Source: CAINEC01 sp046303115
Lineage (GTDB): Bacteria > Bacteroidota > Bacteroidia > AKYH767-A > OLB10
Direction of reading: 5' to 3'
Length of the DNA stretch: 31,518 nt
Assembly (NCBI GenBank): GCA_046303115.1
Contig: JBKCGZ010000194.1
Coordinates: 1 to 31,518, forward strand
In this document: positions 7,721 through 17,783 of the stretch, piece by piece
Layout: each line of letters starts with the position of its first letter
Position numbering within the stretch: position 1 is the stretch's first letter
Translations under genes and position numbers: made by a program
The notes under the pieces: generated by a model
What the model was told of the DNA's origin: nothing
What the model saw: only the letters and a program-made list of their open reading frames with translations
Databases searched by the model: none

Positions 7721-8962
7721 ATGATACATTTTGAAAAATTTGAATTGTCAAATGGGTTGACAGTAATTGTTCATGAAGACAAAAGTACTCCTCTTGTTGC
7801 GATGAATATTTTGTATAAAGTGGGGGCACGTGATGAAGATCCTGAACAAACAGGCTTTGCTCATTTATTCGAGCATTTGATGTTTGGTGGCTCTATTAAC
7901 ATTCCGAGTTATGATGAGCCATTACAGAAAGCAGGCGGAGAAAACAACGCATTTACTAATAACGATTTTACTAATTACTATTTAACTATTCCTGCAGCTA
8001 ATCTTGAAACAGGATTCTGGTTAGAGTCTGATAGAATGTTAAGCCTTGCATTCACAGAAAAAAGCTTAGAAGTGCAACGTAATGTTGTTGTTGAAGAATT
8101 CCGTCAGCGTTATTTAAATCAGCCTTATGGTGATGCATGGTTAAAGCTAAGACCATTGGCTTATAAAGTTCATCCGTATCAATGGGCAACAATTGGTAAA
8201 GAAGTTTCACATATTGAAAATGCTACACTAAAAGATGTAAAGAACTTCTTTAAAAAATGGTATGCTCCTAACAATGCGATTTTAACGCTCGCTGGAAACT
8301 GTTCTGTTGAAACGGCTAAAAAACTTTGTAAAAAATGGTTTGAGCCTATTCCTGCTGTTAATTTAACAGAAAGAAATCTTCCAAAAGAACCCAAACAAAC
8401 AGAGATGCGTCGCTTAGAGGTAAAAGCGGATGTCCCATCTAATCAATTATACCTTGCGTTTCATTGTTGTTCACGTTATGATAAAGATTTTTACGCTACC
8501 GATTTGCTAAGCGATGTTTTATCGAGAGGAAAATCATCAAGACTTTATCAAAAATTAGTAAAAGACAAAAAGCTTTTTACCGATATTGGCGCTTATATGC
8601 TAGGCGATTTAGATGAAAGTTTAATTCTGATTGAGGGCAAAGTAAGTGATGACGTTAATCCATCAGATGCTGAAGAAGCTGTATTCGAAGTGATTGAAGA
8701 ACTAAAAAAAGGCATTTCCGATAAAGAGCTTGATAAAATTAAAAACAAGGCCTACTCCACCCTTTTATTTTCAGAAATGAGCATTGCTAATAAAGCGTTG
8801 AATCTCGCATACTATGAAATGCTAGGCGATGCTGAAATCGCCAACCAGCAAGAAACAATATATAATTCGATAAAATCTTCCGATATTTTAAATATTGCAA
8901 ACAGTATTTTAACAAAAGAAAACTGTTCCGTACTAACCTATTTATCAAATCATCATGCCTAA
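7721..8962 (+). CDS. M16 zinc peptidase, catalytic subunit
   Basis: This 413-residue protein is an M16 (pitrilysin/processing peptidase) metallopeptidase. It has the inverted zinc motif HLFEH (His48, Glu51, His52) within GFAHLFEHLMFGGS, and downstream RNVVVEEFRQR supplies the third ligand (Glu125 or Glu126). The two-domain layout of about 210 residues each is normal for half-size M16 proteins that work in pairs. In its second domain the region SSRLYQKLVKDKKLFTDIG lacks the R/Y pair that helps bind substrate carbonyls, while the next gene has it. No signal peptide is visible, so it is probably cytoplasmic, although distant M16 proteins are periplasmic. Its 3' end overlaps the next gene by 8 bases, consistent with a heterodimer made at equal ratio. 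Confidence 0.94.
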   Translation: MIHFEKFELSNGLTVIVHEDKSTPLVAMNILYKVGARDEDPEQTGFAHLFEHLMFGGSINIPSYDEPLQKAGGENNAFTNNDFTNYYLTIPAANLETGFWLESDRMLSLAFTEKSLEVQRNVVVEEFRQRYLNQPYGDAWLKLRPLAYKVHPYQWATIGKEVSHIENATLKDVKNFFKKWYAPNNAILTLAGNCSVETAKKLCKKWFEPIPAVNLTERNLPKEPKQTEMRRLEVKADVPSNQLYLAFHCCSRYDKDFYATDLLSDVLSRGKSSRLYQKLVKDKKLFTDIGAYMLGDLDESLILIEGKVSDDVNPSDAEEAVFEVIEELKKGISDKELDKIKNKAYSTLLFSEMSIANKALNLAYYEMLGDAEIANQQETIYNSIKSSDILNIANSILTKENCSVLTYLSNHHA

Positions 8963-10226
8963 CAGAAATAACGCTCCAGACTTAACTATACCAGATAGTT
9001 TATTAATACCAGAGGCTATAACTAGTCAATTAAAGAATGGCACACCCTACATCACCATCAACTCAGGAACGCAAGAGGTAATTAAAATTGATCTGATTTT
9101 TGAAGCTGGCTCTGTATATAGTTCACATCCAATTATTGCTAATACTTGTAGCCGACTTATTGAAGAAGGAAGTGGAAATTATTCATCAGCTGAAATAGCA
9201 GAAATGCTTGATCAATATGGGGCATACTTTGTTACTGAATCAGGGAATGAATTCGCCACCATATCATTCTACACTACAGGAAAGTTTATTCATCAAACCT
9301 TACCGGTTTTAAAAACAATTCTTACTGAGCCGACCTTTGCATCCGAAGAAATTGAAACCTATAAAATGCAAGGAAAACAACGACTTGCCATCAATCTTAA
9401 TAAGGTAGATTTTTTAGCGAGAAGAAATTTCCTAAATACTATTTATGGCGACAATCATCCAATAGGCATCATGTCGAAGATGGAGGATTTTGACATACTC
9501 AGCAAAGAAAAATTGCTGGAGTTTTACCATAACAACTATCGAAATAAATTAAGATCTGTTTTTGTTGGAGGAAAACTTTCATCAGAACATGAATCAGCTA
9601 TCAAAAACCTGATTGAAGAGTTGAATTTTAATCATTCAAATACAAACACTTCTTCTGAAATTAAATTATTAAATCCAAAAACAACTTATATTAATAAAAA
9701 AGATAGTATTCAGGCGGCCATCAGAATTGGTAAAAAAATGTTTAATCGTAAACATGATGACTATTATGACTTCACCATTTTGAATACCATTTTGGGCGGT
9801 TATTTTGGATCGCGACTAATGTCTAATATCCGAGAAGACAAAGGATTTACTTATGGAATTGGATCGGGTCTAGCAACCGATATAAACGATGGCTACTTTT
9901 TCATAACTACAGAAGTTGGTGCAAACGTCGTAAATGACGCATTAAAAGAGATTTATTTTGAAGTTGAGCGACTCCAAAACGAACTTGTTCCCGATGAGGA
10001 ATTAACGCTGGTAAAAAACTATCTGTTTGGAAGTTTTCAACGTAGTATTGACGGCGTTTTTGCGCTAACAGATAGACACAAAACACTACATTTGAATAAT
10101 TTAACAGCCGAACACTATTTAAAGTATATTAGTCGTTTAAAAAGTATTACTTCTGAAGATCTTCGCAGGTGTGCTCAAAAACACCTAGAAAAAGCCTCGT
10201 TTAGCGAGGTGGTTGTTGGGCCTTAA
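8955..10226 (+). CDS. M16 peptidase-like partner subunit without zinc motif
   Basis: This 423-residue M16-family protein lacks HxxEH; the matching region reads NTCSRLIEEGSGNYSS. It retains the C-domain signature FGSRLMSNIREDKGFTYGIG with Arg293 and Tyr300, the R/Y pair used for substrate binding in half-size M16 pairs. Known bacterial pairs of this type consist of one subunit with the zinc site and one with the R/Y pair, and the two adjacent genes here divide the features in the same way. The start ATG at 8955 lies within the last codons of the upstream gene. A non-catalytic chaperone-like role without the partner is possible but less likely. The product has no obvious signal peptide. Confidence 0.92.
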   Translation: MPNRNNAPDLTIPDSLLIPEAITSQLKNGTPYITINSGTQEVIKIDLIFEAGSVYSSHPIIANTCSRLIEEGSGNYSSAEIAEMLDQYGAYFVTESGNEFATISFYTTGKFIHQTLPVLKTILTEPTFASEEIETYKMQGKQRLAINLNKVDFLARRNFLNTIYGDNHPIGIMSKMEDFDILSKEKLLEFYHNNYRNKLRSVFVGGKLSSEHESAIKNLIEELNFNHSNTNTSSEIKLLNPKTTYINKKDSIQAAIRIGKKMFNRKHDDYYDFTILNTILGGYFGSRLMSNIREDKGFTYGIGSGLATDINDGYFFITTEVGANVVNDALKEIYFEVERLQNELVPDEELTLVKNYLFGSFQRSIDGVFALTDRHKTLHLNNLTAEHYLKYISRLKSITSEDLRRCAQKHLEKASFSEVVVGP

Positions 10227-10230
10227 CCTA

Positions 10231-10261
10231 TTTGTTTTTTAAAACTTTTTCTTTAAATTTG
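10231..10261 (+). promoter_or_regulatory. Promoter of the giant surface-protein gene
   Basis: TTTG at 10231-10234 and TAAATTTG at 10254-10261 are separated by 19 bases. This is a close match to the Bacteroidota primary promoter (TTTG, about 19 bases, TAnnTTTG). It begins 4 bases after the stop of the M16 partner gene and ends 41 bases before the ATG at 10303, so the giant gene is likely transcribed separately from the M16 operon. Confidence 0.7.
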
Positions 10262-10302
10262 GCTACACGCAATTGACCAAAACCAATAGTACCAAATTTA
10301 CT

Positions 10303-13300
10303 ATGAAAAAATTATTGAGTATTCTTTTACTCCTGCTATGTTTAGGCATAGTTGACTCGTATGGCTCTCACTTAATGGGGGGTGAAGTTACATGGGTTTG
10401 TAAAAAATCAGGACCAAATGTTGGAAGATTTAAATTTACCGTTAAACTCTACAGAGATTGTAATGGTATTCCTGCTCCTGGAGCAGTAAACTTACTAACC
10501 AACGCGCCAGGTTGGGCTGGCGGAATAAACTGTACGCAGATTTCAACGTTAGACCTTTCACCTGTAGGCACCGCGGGACAATCAATTCCTTGTCCAACAT
10601 GCGTAACTCCGGGAGGACAGTTAAATGCTGTTTTGGAGTGTATTTACGAGTCAGGTTGGATAACAATTAATGGAACACCACCTGCGACTGGATGGTATTT
10701 TTATTATAATGATTGTTGTAGAAATACTGGAGTAACAAACCTTGGTGCTAGTGGTGGTGGAAACTTTACCTTGAGAGCAGTAATGTTTCCATATAACGCA
10801 ACTAATACAAATCCTTGTTATGACTCTTCACCTCGCTTTGCTGAGCGTCCACAGTTAGCTACAATGGTTGGTAATGTTACAACTTATTCTTCTAATGCCG
10901 TTGACGAAGAAAGTGATTCATTGTATTACGAGTGGGGCCGTCCATTGGATGGAACAAATTACCCAGGAACAAACTATCCATTCGCTGCTGGCTATGCGTT
11001 TAATAACCCTTTGCCTAGCCCAACACCACCGCAGAATGCAAACAATCAGGCTGCTATTCTGGATCCAAATTCTGGGATTGTATCTTTCTTATCTTTTAAT
11101 ACCGGATCATTTGTAACTGTAACGAAAGTATCCGCTTACAGATGCGGAATCAAAATCGCAGAGGTATATCGTGAAATTCAAATTACGTTAATTGCCAATA
11201 GAACGGTTGCTTATACCAACGGAACTACTGGCTTGAATACACCACCTGATGTTGATACCACCATCATTTTTACCTATGGCTTCCAACAAGGAGGGATTAA
11301 CCAATATGTGGATACTGTTTATGCAGGAGATACCGTCTACACTACAATACAGGCGACCGATTTCGAGTTCGTAGGAAATACTGCTGCTTCCTTGCCACAA
11401 AGCGTTTCTTTTGATGTTACTGGTATACAGCTTGACACATCCGAGGCCGCCAATACAGGTAGATGTCCATTTCCACCTTGTGCTTATCTAACAAATGTTT
11501 CTGGAGTCGGTACTACAGTCCCCACAGGTTTTGGATTATTTAACAACTCAATTAATTTTAATTGGATAACAGATTGTAATCATCTTGCAAAAACAGTTGG
11601 GTGCGTCCGGCTTTCCAACACTTACAATTTCGTAGTAAAGGCTTTCGATAGTTTCTGTCCTTCACCTGCGGTTAACTTCTTTACACTCTCAATTGTCGTG
11701 CTTGCTCCACCAGAAATGAAAGCATCTACGTTGTATTGTGCGGATGTTCTGCCTAGCGGAAAAGTTACGCTCTCGTGGGATATTCCACCCGATACTGGAC
11801 TACAAGATACTGTCAAATATTTCAGACGTCATTACATCTATCGCGCCATTGGTGCAGGTCCGTTTGCTTTAGTAGATAGTGATAGTGTTGTAACTAACTT
11901 AACATGGACGGATAACAACGTGAATGCAAATACGGGTTCCGTAAGATATTACCTCGAAACAAAGTCGGGCTGTGATTTATTACCAAGACCAGAAACGGAT
12001 ACGCTATCTACCATGTATTTGCAGGTTTCTCAAGTAGGAACAAATGCAAGTCTTTCGTGGAATCCGCTATTAACACCAAATAATCCGATTGGTTCGCACC
12101 CTCGTTACTATGTTTACAAGGAGCAACCGGCAGGCTCAGGAAATTTTAACTTGATTGATTCTACATCAAATACTTCTTATTTAGACCCTATAACTGTTTG
12201 TAACGATTCGATTAATTATTATATCAGGCTTCACAATGATTTAAGAAATTGTGATTCGAGATCGAATATAAACGGAGCTCGATTAACAGCTGCAGCTCCA
12301 ACAATTAATCCTCCTTCATTAAGATGTGTTAGCGTTTTACCGAATGAAGATATTCAATTAAGTTGGGTAGGTACACCAGATACTGCAGGCGCATTTGAAT
12401 CTTATAAGATTTATCATTCTTTAGCGAAAGCAGGTCCATATACACAGATTGGCACAATTACAAACTACGCGTTAAATACTTATACGCATGTTGGGGCTCA
12501 AGGGAATGCTCAACCACACTTTTATTACATTACAACTAAAGCAGGATGTGATATTACCACTACTTTCGACTCTCCCACGACTACTGATACCTTATCATCT
12601 ATTAAGTTAAATCTTAATAATGCTACAGTTGGATTTGCTGATTTATCTTGGAATGCCTTACGTGTGCCATTGCCTGCCACAAGCAGCGGACAATATAAAG
12701 TTTATCGAAGAGTAGTTCCTAGTTTACCTTGGGTTTTGCGAGGAACAACTGCTGCCCTAACTTTTAGAGATACCATCACATTATGTGATACAACCATTCA
12801 ATATAAAGTTGAAATTGCCGATGCTTCTGGATGTATTTCTACATCGTCAGATTCTGCTGCGCAATTCACTTCTGTAGGTGATATTCTTGACAATCCGGAA
12901 CTTCGCTGTTTAGCAGTTCAACCTAACGGAGATGTACAGTTGACATGGATTGCACCTTCTGATCCGGATAATTTCTTCTCTAAGTATGAAATTTATTCTG
13001 CCTCGGCATTAGCAGGTCCGTATACGTTAGTTGGTAATGTAACTAGTTATGCAACAACATCATGGTTACACGTTGGTGCTAATGCAAATGCAGGTTCTAA
13101 ATACTACTATTTAAAAACCCTGTCAGGATGCTCTGGTTTAGCGGACAATGGTAGCACAGGAGATACATTAGCTTCTATTTACCTATCAGTAAGCAATGCG
13201 ACATTGGGTAGTGCTATTCTTAATTGGAATGCTATGAGCAATCCGTTGTTAGCTTCATCCAGTGGAACATATATTATAAAAAGAAGAACTACAGGTATTG

Positions 13301-16300
13301 GGATTTACACTCAAATAGGTACTACCAGTAATCTTAATTACACCGATAACATAACTAATTGTAACGTACCATACGAGTATATTATCGAGATTGCAGATAA
13401 CGCACCATGCACATCTGTTTCTTCAGCAGCTAATGGCGTATTTACTTATTTAGGAAATGTTGTTACAAATCCTGATTTAAGGTGTGTAAGTGTTCAAACA
13501 AACGGACAAATTCAGTTAAGCTTTATCCCACCTCCTGGATCAAGTGCAAACTTTAATGAGTTTGAAATCTGGAGAGATAACGGGACTGGATTTACGAAAT
13601 TAGATTCTGTTTCTAACTTTGTCGCTACCACATATTTGGATATAACAGCTAATGGAAACAGTCAATCTTATAGCTATTACTTATTATCTCAATCTGGTTG
13701 TACTGGACAAGTAAATAGTGCATCAAATTCGCAAACATTAAGCTCTATTTATTTAATTGCAACACCTGCATTAGGATTTGCAAATTTGAGCTGGAGTCCA
13801 TTAGCCAATCCTATTCCTGCTACATCAACAACCGGACAATATGATGTTTGGTCATCATACAATGCCACGGGTACATTACAATTTTATGGAGACACTAATA
13901 AGTTGGTGTACACTCAGCCGATTAATAATTGTGATACTACTCTTCAGCATCAAATCAAGCTAGCAGACAATAGCGGATGTATCTCAACATCTAACATCGA
14001 TACTAATTTATATACTTATACTGGTAACATCATTACTAACCCTGATTTACGTTGTTTAAGTGTTCAGGCAAATGGTCAGATCCAATTGAGCTTTATCCCT
14101 CCGTCTGGATCAAACACAAACTTTAATGAGTATGAGATTTGGAGAGATAACGGTGCAGGCTTTACGAAATTAGATTCTATTTCAAGTTTTGGTGCCAACA
14201 CTTACATGGATATTACTGCTAATGGAAATAGCCAACCATATAGTTATTACATGCTAACGCAATCAGGTTGTTCAGGTCAGATTAATAGTACGACCAATTC
14301 TCAAACACTAAGTTCAATTTATTTGACATCAACACCTGCATTGGGCGCCGCTAATTTGAATTGGACTGCTCTAGCTAATCCGATTCCTGCAACAGCAACA
14401 TCTGGTCAATACGATGTTTGGTCATCTTACAATGCTACTGGAACATTACAGCTTTATGGCGATACAAACAAGTTAGTGTATAGCCAGCCAGTTAATGATT
14501 GTGACACTACACTTCGTCATCAGATTAAATTGATTGATAATAGCGGTTGTATATCGACATCTAATATTGACACTAACTTATACACTTATCTGGGTAATGT
14601 AATCAATAACCCTGACTTACGTTGTTTAAGTGTACAGCCTAATGGACAAATCCAATTAAGCTTCATTCCTCCTGTAGGATTAAGTACCAACTTTAATGAG
14701 TTTGAAATCTGGAGAGATAACGGTGCTGGATTTACGAAGTTAGATTCCGTTTCCAACTTTGCAGCTACAACCTATGTTGATGCTACAGCAAATGGGAACA
14801 ATCAATCATACAGTTACTATATGCTTACACAGTCTGGTTGTTCTGGACAAGTAAATAGCGCGACTAATTCGCAATCGTTAAGTTCTATTTACTTAACAAC
14901 ATCTCCTGTATTAGGAACTGCTAACTTAAATTGGACAGCATTAGCTAATCCGATTCCAGGTACAGCCACTAGTGGGCAGTATGATGTTTGGTCTTCATAT
15001 AATATAACAGGAAACCTACAATTGTATGGTGATACTAATAAATTAGTTTATAGTCAGCCTATCAATAATTGCGATACAACAATTCATTATCAGATTAAAT
15101 TAGCTGATAATAGTGGTTGTGTTTCTACATCTAATATTGATACCAACCTATTTACTTATATTGGAAATATTATCGATAATCCTTCTTTACATTGTGTTAG
15201 TGTTATCTCTCCGGGTGGTCAGACACAATTAACATGGGCTAATCCAACACCATCATCATGGGTTAACTATAATCAATATAATATTTACAGAAATACTGGA
15301 GCAGGATTTACATTAATTGATTCAGTGCAAAACAATGCAACTACTACTTACACAGATAACACCGCAAACGGATACAATGGTTCAGTGAGTTATTACCTTG
15401 TTACAAAAGCAGGATGTTCTGGACAAGTTGATAATGGCACATTAGGAAATACTATCAGTTCAATTTATTTACAAGTTGCAGGAGCAAACACCACCACAGC
15501 AACTTTAAATTGGAATGCACCTTCTACTCCGTTGTTACCAAGCACGAATAACAACTATAAAGTAGAAAGAGAGCAACCTGCCGGAAGTGGAACTTGGACT
15601 GTTGCTGGTAATGTAACTGCGACCACTTTTACAGAACAATTAACATTATGTATTGATTCGGTAAATTATAGAGTAAGTATTCAAGACGTTTTATGTACAT
15701 CTATGTCAAACTATGATGGAGAAACATTTGTTGATCACACTGTACCTAAATCGCCGGAATTACGATGTGCTTCTGTTTTACCTAGTGGTGATGTTACTTT
15801 AACATGGATTGCACCTGTTGATACAGGAATGCGTTTTGGAAATTATCAGATTTATTCATCTGCTAATCCAAACGGACCATTTGCTAAAATTCAGACCATT
15901 AATAATTACAATACGTTAACATATACTCACGTAGGTGCAAATGCTCAAAATAATAGCATTTACTATTACATCACTACTCAAACTGCATGTGGTGGAGAAA
16001 TATCACCAGTTACAGATACATTAAGAACAATTCGAGTAAATGTGATTAATAACAACGGAGTAGCTATTATCCGTTGGAATCCACTGCATGATCCAGAGTT
16101 AGCAACAGCAACTTTAACATACGATGTATACAAAGAATATCCAATAGGCACTTGGACAAAAATCGGAACTACAATAGCTCCAGATTATGACTGGTCGGAT
16201 ACAATTAATGTTTGTTCGGCAATCATCAATTATTATGTAAGTACTGGTGATCAATCTGGATGTATATCGAACTCTTCTATTGATGGAGATTTATTTAAAG

Positions 16301-17730
16301 ACATTACAAAACCAAATGTTTCGGTAATGGATACCGTTAGTTTAAATACTCCAACTGGAACAACAGTAAACATCAGTTGGATTCCTAGCACATCTGGAGA
16401 TGTTGAAGGTTATATCTTATATCACTTTAACGGTGCTAGTTGGGATTCAATTGGTGCTGTTACAGGTGCTAACGTTACAAGTTTCTCATTCGTGGATCCG
16501 ACTGTTCAAAATGCACCTCAATTATATAGCATAGCAGCATATGATAGCTGTGGTAATCGTAGTAGCATTGGACTTTCTCAGAACACAATGTTCCTGAAAG
16601 CAAAGTTAGATGTATGTAAATATGCGATCGATTTACAGTGGAATCCCTTTATCAACATGCCAGGTGGAGTTGCGGGTTACAACGTTTATGTAACTGAAAA
16701 TGGAGGCCCTATTACATTGTTAGCAACTGTCCCTTCTACTAACATAACTTACAGTCATAATACTTTAACCAACGGGTCGATTTACAACTATTATATCCAA
16801 GCGATTGGAAATGACAATACAAAAACAGCAATATCAACTCAAGCAAGTGATACAGCAAACTTATTAGTATTACCAACATTTGGTTACCTAAGAAAAGCAA
16901 CTGTAATTGACTTAAGAAGAGTTATCGTAACTGCTTATGTTGATACATTAAATCAACCAGATGTCAGTAAGTATAAACTACAGCGTGCGTTTGATAAAAC
17001 AGGTCCTTTCTCTACTGTTGCGGTACAATCCTATGCTGGATTGCCTGATTTAACATTCTCAGACTTTACCGCAAGAACTAATCAATACAGCTATTATTAT
17101 AGAATCATTACTGTCGATTCATGTGGTAACGAGGTACTAATTAGTAATCTTGGAAGAACTATATTATTAAGTGGTTTAGCAGAAAAAAATCTTACTAACA
17201 ATCTAAAGTACAACGATTACGAAGAATGGTTAGGTGGCGTTAGCAATTATGCAATATTTAGAAAAGTTGATGATACTTGGCAGCCTGCCCCTTGCGCGAT
17301 TTTACCGTTTGGTCAGGAAGCTTACCTAGATGATGTTTCATCGCTATACCAAACAACTGGTCGCTTCTGTTATCGCGTTGAAGCTTACGAAGCTGGCGGA
17401 AACATCTATGGCTTTACAGATACAAGCTCATCCAATGAAATTTGTTTAATTCAAGAACCTAAGGTTTACATCCCTTCTGGATTTACTCCTGGTGGAAAGA
17501 ATAGTTTATTTAAGCCTAGTTTCATTTATGTAGATGCAAAAAATTATTTCTTCATTGTATTTAATCGATGGGGACAAAAGGTATTCGAGACCAACAATCC
17601 TGAAGAGGGTTGGGACGGGACGTTCGATGGAACGCTCGCTCCTGAGGGCACTTATGTGTACAACGTTCGTATTTTCGGAACGAACGGTCAGGAGATCGAA
17701 AAGAACGGGTCTGTAACTCTGTTACGGTAA
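10303..17730 (+). CDS. Giant repeat-rich T9SS surface protein with gliding-motility-associated C-terminal domain
   Basis: The product is 2475 residues from the ATG at 10303 (MKKLLSILLLLLCLGIVDSYG signal peptide); a longer reading from TTG at 10273 would bury the signal peptide and overlap the likely leader. The mature start SHLMGGEVTWVCKK with KLYRDCNG is a recurrent N-terminal module of very large Bacteroidota surface proteins. After about 450 residues of this module come repeats of roughly 190 residues, each with two fibronectin-III-like halves and about four cysteines (LRC, SGC, NNC, SGC). The tail from VYIPSGFTPGGKNSLF through NRWGQKVFE, GWDG and APEGTYVYNVR is the gliding motility-associated domain, a T9SS type B signal. 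A surface adhesin or gliding-related role is inferred; no enzymatic domain was recognised. It has its own promoter and terminator. Confidence 0.9.
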   Translation: MKKLLSILLLLLCLGIVDSYGSHLMGGEVTWVCKKSGPNVGRFKFTVKLYRDCNGIPAPGAVNLLTNAPGWAGGINCTQISTLDLSPVGTAGQSIPCPTCVTPGGQLNAVLECIYESGWITINGTPPATGWYFYYNDCCRNTGVTNLGASGGGNFTLRAVMFPYNATNTNPCYDSSPRFAERPQLATMVGNVTTYSSNAVDEESDSLYYEWGRPLDGTNYPGTNYPFAAGYAFNNPLPSPTPPQNANNQAAILDPNSGIVSFLSFNTGSFVTVTKVSAYRCGIKIAEVYREIQITLIANRTVAYTNGTTGLNTPPDVDTTIIFTYGFQQGGINQYVDTVYAGDTVYTTIQATDFEFVGNTAASLPQSVSFDVTGIQLDTSEAANTGRCPFPPCAYLTNVSGVGTTVPTGFGLFNNSINFNWITDCNHLAKTVGCVRLSNTYNFVVKAFDSFCPSPAVNFFTLSIVVLAPPEMKASTLYCADVLPSGKVTLSWDIPPDTGLQDTVKYFRRHYIYRAIGAGPFALVDSDSVVTNLTWTDNNVNANTGSVRYYLETKSGCDLLPRPETDTLSTMYLQVSQVGTNASLSWNPLLTPNNPIGSHPRYYVYKEQPAGSGNFNLIDSTSNTSYLDPITVCNDSINYYIRLHNDLRNCDSRSNINGARLTAAAPTINPPSLRCVSVLPNEDIQLSWVGTPDTAGAFESYKIYHSLAKAGPYTQIGTITNYALNTYTHVGAQGNAQPHFYYITTKAGCDITTTFDSPTTTDTLSSIKLNLNNATVGFADLSWNALRVPLPATSSGQYKVYRRVVPSLPWVLRGTTAALTFRDTITLCDTTIQYKVEIADASGCISTSSDSAAQFTSVGDILDNPELRCLAVQPNGDVQLTWIAPSDPDNFFSKYEIYSASALAGPYTLVGNVTSYATTSWLHVGANANAGSKYYYLKTLSGCSGLADNGSTGDTLASIYLSVSNATLGSAILNWNAMSNPLLASSSGTYIIKRRTTGIGIYTQIGTTSNLNYTDNITNCNVPYEYIIEIADNAPCTSVSSAANGVFTYLGNVVTNPDLRCVSVQTNGQIQLSFIPPPGSSANFNEFEIWRDNGTGFTKLDSVSNFVATTYLDITANGNSQSYSYYLLSQSGCTGQVNSASNSQTLSSIYLIATPALGFANLSWSPLANPIPATSTTGQYDVWSSYNATGTLQFYGDTNKLVYTQPINNCDTTLQHQIKLADNSGCISTSNIDTNLYTYTGNIITNPDLRCLSVQANGQIQLSFIPPSGSNTNFNEYEIWRDNGAGFTKLDSISSFGANTYMDITANGNSQPYSYYMLTQSGCSGQINSTTNSQTLSSIYLTSTPALGAANLNWTALANPIPATATSGQYDVWSSYNATGTLQLYGDTNKLVYSQPVNDCDTTLRHQIKLIDNSGCISTSNIDTNLYTYLGNVINNPDLRCLSVQPNGQIQLSFIPPVGLSTNFNEFEIWRDNGAGFTKLDSVSNFAATTYVDATANGNNQSYSYYMLTQSGCSGQVNSATNSQSLSSIYLTTSPVLGTANLNWTALANPIPGTATSGQYDVWSSYNITGNLQLYGDTNKLVYSQPINNCDTTIHYQIKLADNSGCVSTSNIDTNLFTYIGNIIDNPSLHCVSVISPGGQTQLTWANPTPSSWVNYNQYNIYRNTGAGFTLIDSVQNNATTTYTDNTANGYNGSVSYYLVTKAGCSGQVDNGTLGNTISSIYLQVAGANTTTATLNWNAPSTPLLPSTNNNYKVEREQPAGSGTWTVAGNVTATTFTEQLTLCIDSVNYRVSIQDVLCTSMSNYDGETFVDHTVPKSPELRCASVLPSGDVTLTWIAPVDTGMRFGNYQIYSSANPNGPFAKIQTINNYNTLTYTHVGANAQNNSIYYYITTQTACGGEISPVTDTLRTIRVNVINNNGVAIIRWNPLHDPELATATLTYDVYKEYPIGTWTKIGTTIAPDYDWSDTINVCSAIINYYVSTGDQSGCISNSSIDGDLFKDITKPNVSVMDTVSLNTPTGTTVNISWIPSTSGDVEGYILYHFNGASWDSIGAVTGANVTSFSFVDPTVQNAPQLYSIAAYDSCGNRSSIGLSQNTMFLKAKLDVCKYAIDLQWNPFINMPGGVAGYNVYVTENGGPITLLATVPSTNITYSHNTLTNGSIYNYYIQAIGNDNTKTAISTQASDTANLLVLPTFGYLRKATVIDLRRVIVTAYVDTLNQPDVSKYKLQRAFDKTGPFSTVAVQSYAGLPDLTFSDFTARTNQYSYYYRIITVDSCGNEVLISNLGRTILLSGLAEKNLTNNLKYNDYEEWLGGVSNYAIFRKVDDTWQPAPCAILPFGQEAYLDDVSSLYQTTGRFCYRVEAYEAGGNIYGFTDTSSSNEICLIQEPKVYIPSGFTPGGKNSLFKPSFIYVDAKNYFFIVFNRWGQKVFETNNPEEGWDGTFDGTLAPEGTYVYNVRIFGTNGQEIEKNGSVTLLR
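13468..15177 (+). repeat. Three tandem 570-bp coding repeats in the giant protein
   Basis: Units begin at 13468, 14038 and 14608, each with AAY-CC-GA-TTA encoding NPDLRC and each exactly 570 bases (190 codons). Shared blocks include FNEFEIWRDNGAGFTKLDS, TANGNSQSYSYYMLTQSGC, GQYDVWSSYNATG and NSGCISTSNIDTNLYTY. More divergent units flank them: starts near 11.7 kb, 12310 (582 to the next), 12892 (576), then 15178 (573) and 15751, and a last unit near 16.3 kb that lost the leading cysteine. The core three differ mostly at third codon positions. Confidence 0.92.
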
Positions 17731-17748
17731 TTTCCGGTCAATGCGTGT

Positions 17749-17781
17749 AAAAAGGTCACCTCCCCAAGGTGGCCTTTTTTT
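17749..17781 (+). terminator. Intrinsic terminator after the giant gene
   Basis: AAAAAGGTCACC (17749-17760), loop TCCCCAA, and GGTGGCCTTTTT (17768-17779) form a 12-bp stem with one G-T wobble, continuing into a run of seven T residues. It begins 18 bases after the giant gene's stop and ends just before the guaB -7 element. The A-tract before and T-tract after might allow function in both directions. Confidence 0.88.
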
Positions 17782-17783
17782 AT

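Noticed and set aside
10196..10210. CCTCG-TTTAG-CGAGG hairpin at the end of the second M16 gene
   Set aside because: Only 5 bp, inside coding sequence, and not followed directly by a T-run, so not a credible terminator.
10273..10302. TTG start giving ten extra residues before the giant protein's Met
   Set aside because: It would place extra polar residues before a standard signal peptide and sits only 11 bases after the -7 element.
11700..16400. Regularly spaced repeats that might suggest a CRISPR-like or satellite array
   Set aside because: The repeat is ~570 bases, keeps reading frame throughout and encodes protein domains; there are no short repeats with unique spacers.
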